Of a stretch of 64,000 nucleotides of DNA, positions 61,151-64,000 are shown piece by piece. The stretch covers positions 1 through 64,000 of the forward strand of contig CAMBEE010000001.1 of the NCBI GenBank assembly GCA_945865665.1, in the 5' to 3' direction. Under the pieces are notes generated by a model, which was given only the letters and a program-made list of their open reading frames with translations, had not been told where the DNA came from and made no database searches. A program made the position numbers and the translations under genes. This DNA is from an uncultured Clostridium sp. GTDB taxonomy: Bacteria > Bacillota > Clostridia > TANB77 > CAG-508. Position 1 is the stretch's first letter, and every line of letters begins with the position of its first letter.

Positions 61151-62602
61151 TTATAAAACTGACTCAAAATGTGTTTCAAATACATCAGTAATTCCATCGG
61201 GCTCAATTCTAACTCCCCACTGTGGTTCTGCAACCGTTATCTGATCTTCTGGTAAACCCAGATGATCTAATAGATATTCTCTAAATGAACGCTGTACATC
61301 CGGTTCGCCATGATTTATAGAAACAGATGCAGTATTAGGAAAATACTGTAAAAATCTCAATAAAACATTACGAGGTGCATGTGACGACATTTCTGAAGTT
61401 TGCTTAACCATGCATTTCTTTACGACTTCTTCTCCTTGATACATTAATGATTCTCCATCACCAGTATTGAGTAACTTATACATAGTTGACTCTGGAGAAC
61501 AGTATCCAAGTGAATGAATAAGAACGTCATCTCTCGAAATGCAATATTTAATGTATGAAGTAATTGGACCATATGATGCCATTCCACCAGGAGCTAAAAT
61601 AATTTTAGGTCCACTTTCTTTAAGAATCTGTTTTCTAAACATATTCTTATTTTTTGTTCTTGGAATAAACATGCATCCCTTTGGCATAAAATTTTTCATA
61701 ATTTTTTTAATGCCAAGATCACCATATCTATACATTACGTTATACTCTTGAGAACTCTTTCCATCTACTACAATTGTAGTATCTTCTGGAATAATTCCTT
61801 TATCCTTCCACATTTTTATATTGAACAAAGCTTCTTGATGTCTGCCCTGTGCAAATGTTGGGTAGATGACAGTTATTCCATTATTAAGAGCTTCTACAGT
61901 GTTATTTTTTAAACACTTTTTAAACATAGGATCTGTTGAATCAACACCTCCATAAGTAGATTCACAAACTATATTCGAAATATTAAGTTCACGTACTGCT
62001 TTTGGTGGTGTTTCTACATTGAAGAAAACGTTTTTGTCTTTGTAATCTCCTGTATGAATAATTGTTATTGGTTCACGTCCAGGACAAGTTATGACAATCA
62101 AAACAACAGTTGCGCCAACAAGGTGTCCATTAGAATAAAATACAATTCTAATATTTTTATGTGGTTTGAGCTGTTTTTTATAGCTTGTGCCAACCATCAA
62201 GTCTAGTGCCCGTTCCATATCATCTTCTGAAGCAATAGGTCTGCCTAAATCTTTATCTACAATTGTTACTGTATCATTCAATGCTATTTTCATAAGAGCA
62301 TCTGTTGAATAACTAGTAAACACAGGACAATTTAGACCTTGATGTGCCAGAACTGGTAGCATGCCAATATGATCCATATGAGCATGAGTCAAAATACCAA
62401 AAGAAATTTTTTCAGTATTAAATGGAACAAAAGAATTGTAAAACCCTATATTATCTTCTCCTTGTTTGATTCCTGCATCCACAAAGAAACGAACATTTTC
62501 GCCATTCGGCCAATGAACAGAATACAAAGTAAAAGAACCTGTTACTTTATCATGTCTCATATACCGATTTGCATAAAAGTCATTTTTGTCTTTTACAATC
62601 AT
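61151..62602 (-). CDS. Beta-CASP metallo-beta-lactamase-fold hydrolase
   Basis: ATG (62600-62602) follows AGGAGGATTTTTT. The 483-aa protein has the HxHxDH motif in FGILTHAHMDHIGMLP, the metal-binding ISNIVCESTYGG region, an upstream HTGDYKD, and the beta-CASP motif segments TVIYPTFAQGRHQE (motif A/B) and KIILAPGGMASYGP. Related proteins are RNA-processing nucleases. The residues after GHLVGAT (motif with His) fit also. Its codon use has more C and G than its neighbours. It faces a Clp-type gene across a palindromic region and may be regulated with it. Confidence 0.85.
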   Translation of the reverse strand: MIVKDKNDFYANRYMRHDKVTGSFTLYSVHWPNGENVRFFVDAGIKQGEDNIGFYNSFVPFNTEKISFGILTHAHMDHIGMLPVLAHQGLNCPVFTSYSTDALMKIALNDTVTIVDKDLGRPIASEDDMERALDLMVGTSYKKQLKPHKNIRIVFYSNGHLVGATVVLIVITCPGREPITIIHTGDYKDKNVFFNVETPPKAVRELNISNIVCESTYGGVDSTDPMFKKCLKNNTVEALNNGITVIYPTFAQGRHQEALFNIKMWKDKGIIPEDTTIVVDGKSSQEYNVMYRYGDLGIKKIMKNFMPKGCMFIPRTKNKNMFRKQILKESGPKIILAPGGMASYGPITSYIKYCISRDDVLIHSLGYCSPESTMYKLLNTGDGESLMYQGEEVVKKCMVKQTSEMSSHAPRNVLLRFLQYFPNTASVSINHGEPDVQRSFREYLLDHLGLPEDQITVAEPQWGVRIEPDGITDVFETHFESVL

Positions 62603-62629
62603 AAAAAATCCTCCTAAAATTTTTATAAA

Positions 62630-62647
62630 GCTTATATAAATATAAGC
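62630..62647. other. Palindrome in the leader of the beta-CASP gene
   Basis: GCTTATAT-AA-ATATAAGC, a perfect 18-bp palindrome between the minus-strand promoter and the start codon. Confidence 0.5.
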
Positions 62648-62668
62648 ATATTAATAAGTTACAATAAT

Positions 62669-62697
62669 ATTATATAACATTATTTTACATAATTCAA
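62669..62697 (-). promoter_or_regulatory. Promoter of the beta-CASP gene
   Basis: Minus strand: TTGAAT (plus 62692-62697), 17 bases, TATAAT (plus 62669-62674). Confidence 0.75.
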
Positions 62698-62731
62698 CAT
62701 TTTCAAATAAATCTTTTAAATTTATTAAATG

Positions 62732-62755
62732 TATTGTTACAGAACTGTAACAATA
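62732..62755. promoter_or_regulatory. Operator-like palindrome between divergent promoters
   Basis: TATTGTTACAG, AA, CTGTAACAATA form a perfect 24-bp palindrome. It sits upstream of the -35 boxes of both divergent promoters. Confidence 0.65.
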
Positions 62756-62781
62756 TATTAGCCTTTCTTATCATAATTATA

Positions 62782-62810
62782 TTGACAATTATGTAAATAA
62801 GTTGTAGAAT
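62782..62810 (+). promoter_or_regulatory. Promoter of the Clp-type gene
   Basis: TTGACA (62782-62787), 17 bases, TAGAAT (62805-62810). Confidence 0.8.
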
Positions 62811-62849
62811 TATAGCATACAAATTTTACATAACATAAGGAGGCATATT

Positions 62850-64000
62850 ATGAATAATCAAACATTTTTTAGTCCAGATTTAGTAGACTTACTACTAATA
62901 TCTGAAGAAGTATCAAAGCGGCTTAAGGTTAGTTGTTTAACAAGGAGGTTATTATTAGGAATACTTGCATTAAGAGAGAATAACTCATTCCATGGTTATT
63001 TACTTAAGCACAATATGGATGACGAACAAATTGCTGAAAAAATTACTGAATTTTGGCAATCAGATATTCCAAAAATGGATAGTACTGAAAAAGTAAATTT
63101 AATTGTTGGTGGTCATACATTCATAATTTCAGCAAAACTATTAAAAACATTTAATTTTGCAATAGACCTAGCAAAAAAATCATATAATACAAATATGGTT
63201 AATCAAGATTTTGTTTTTGTAGCACTTACGGAAACATATACCGAAGAATATTTAGATCTATTGATATCATGTTTAGGCGTAGATGCAGAAATTCCGGAAA
63301 CAGTTAATGATAATGTTCCAAAAAAGGACTTAATAATTCCAAAAAAATTATCTAGTTTCTTATATATACTGAACGAAAATTTTTCCCCAACAGAAACTGA
63401 ATGCAATATTCTTGGAAGGGAAGAGGAAACAAATCAATTAATACGGATTTTATCAAAAGCAACCAAACGAAATGCTATATTGATAGGTGAACCAGGTGTT
63501 GGCAAAACTGCTATTGTAGAAAAACTTGCATGGCAAATAACAACAAGCAATTGTCCTGAAAAATTTAAAAATTTAAAAATAATCGTTCTAGAAGTAAATT
63601 CGATTTTAGCCGGAACACAATACAGAGGGTCAGCCGAAGAAAGATTTGATGAACTAATCAAATTCTTGGAGCAAAATCAAAATTGTATTTTGTTCATTGA
63701 CGAAATTCACACCATACTAGGAGCAGGAGCTTGTAGAGACGGTGACCTTGATTTAGCAAACGCACTGAAGCCACTTTTAGCCAGAGGTGAGACTCGGGTA
63801 ATTGGTGCAACAACTTCAGAAGAATATGAAAAATATTTTTCTAAAGATGGAGCTTTAAAAAGAAGATTTGAAAAAATCATTGTAAAAGAACCTCATTCAG
63901 ATGAGGTTTATGATATGATTAAAAATCAAATTTCACGGTTAGAAGAATTTCACCATACAGTAATGCCAAAAGAATTGATTGATTTCACTATTCTTAACGC
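62850..64000 (+). CDS. Clp/Hsp100-type AAA+ ATPase, N-terminal part (cut by the window end)
   Basis: ATG 62850 follows AAGGAGGC. The visible 383 residues hold an N-terminal domain of about 190 residues that is only distantly like the Clp-N repeat. The first AAA+ domain follows: NILGREEETNQLIRIL, Walker A in AILIGEPGVGKTAIVE, the pore-loop region ILAGTQYRGSAEERFDELIK, Walker B in CILFIDEIHTILGAG and the sensor-1 RVIGATTSEEYEKYF. This matches ClpC/ClpB D1 domains. The unusual N-terminus suggests a specialised unfoldase, not the main ClpC. No mcsA-mcsB or ctsR genes precede it, in contrast to the usual clpC operon. Confidence 0.85.
   Translation, partial: MNNQTFFSPDLVDLLLISEEVSKRLKVSCLTRRLLLGILALRENNSFHGYLLKHNMDDEQIAEKITEFWQSDIPKMDSTEKVNLIVGGHTFIISAKLLKTFNFAIDLAKKSYNTNMVNQDFVFVALTETYTEEYLDLLISCLGVDAEIPETVNDNVPKKDLIIPKKLSSFLYILNENFSPTETECNILGREEETNQLIRILSKATKRNAILIGEPGVGKTAIVEKLAWQITTSNCPEKFKNLKIIVLEVNSILAGTQYRGSAEERFDELIKFLEQNQNCILFIDEIHTILGAGACRDGDLDLANALKPLLARGETRVIGATTSEEYEKYFSKDGALKRRFEKIIVKEPHSDEVYDMIKNQISRLEEFHHTVMPKELIDFTILN

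Overview
The window is very AT-rich chromosomal DNA from a low-GC Firmicute, most likely an anaerobic gut-type member of the Clostridia. The reasons are strong AGGAGG ribosome sites, TTGACA-N17-TATAAT promoters, a YtvI-type sporulation permease, a complete fabH-fabD-fabG-fabF-accB-fabZ-accC-accD-accA-fabI set, an ATC-hydrolase-like gene and Clostridia-style integrative elements. No rRNA, tRNA or CRISPR array was recognised.

Layout. Bases 1-10000 are an accessory island. It holds the end of an SH3-repeat cell-wall protein, several very small genes with good signals, a membrane protein, a peptide deformylase, an AbiEi/AbiEii (type IV) toxin-antitoxin pair under a long palindromic promoter, a large unknown membrane protein and a decayed large serine recombinase. 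Bases 10000-23400 carry housekeeping and accessory enzymes: YgjV, two-histidine phosphatase, a radical-SAM protein lacking one cluster cysteine, YjjX NTPase, an AAA ATPase, TsaC, a methyltransferase, a split HTH/membrane regulator, a probable type I toxin with a convergent antisense RNA (17.1-17.45 kb), HAD and PAP2 phosphatases, TrmL, an M29 aminopeptidase, RusA and CysE.

Bases 23500-34300 are the fatty-acid synthesis locus. A short biotin ligase precedes fabH, fabD, fabG, fabF, accB, fabZ, accC, accD, accA and fabI. Together these activate and load malonyl units and run the elongation cycle, and the ligase would biotinylate AccB. Two small genes on the opposite strand, each with its own promoter, interrupt the run. 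No acyl carrier protein gene is visible. Bases 34300-45400 carry more minus-strand orphan genes, murD, a cysteine-rich CBS protein, a 6S-like RNA, ytvI, a two-domain cytidylyltransferase-like protein and secA.

Bases 45373-56129 are a mobile insertion at the 3' end of secA. A relic of the SecA zinc-binding tail plus a terminator reappears 10.7 kb downstream. The element holds two tyrosine integrases, a RepA-like ATPase behind a long attenuator-like leader, a MobV relaxase with a recognisable oriT, an excisionase-like protein, and cargo that includes an APH(2'')-like phosphotransferase and several gene relics. Bases 56200-64000 return to chromosome: a truncated LPXTG-like surface protein, a ToxN/AbiQ relic, a broken beta-helix gene, prfB with its programmed +1 frameshift, an aspartokinase, and a divergent pair (beta-CASP metallo-hydrolase and a Clp-type AAA+ protein cut by the window end) around a palindrome.
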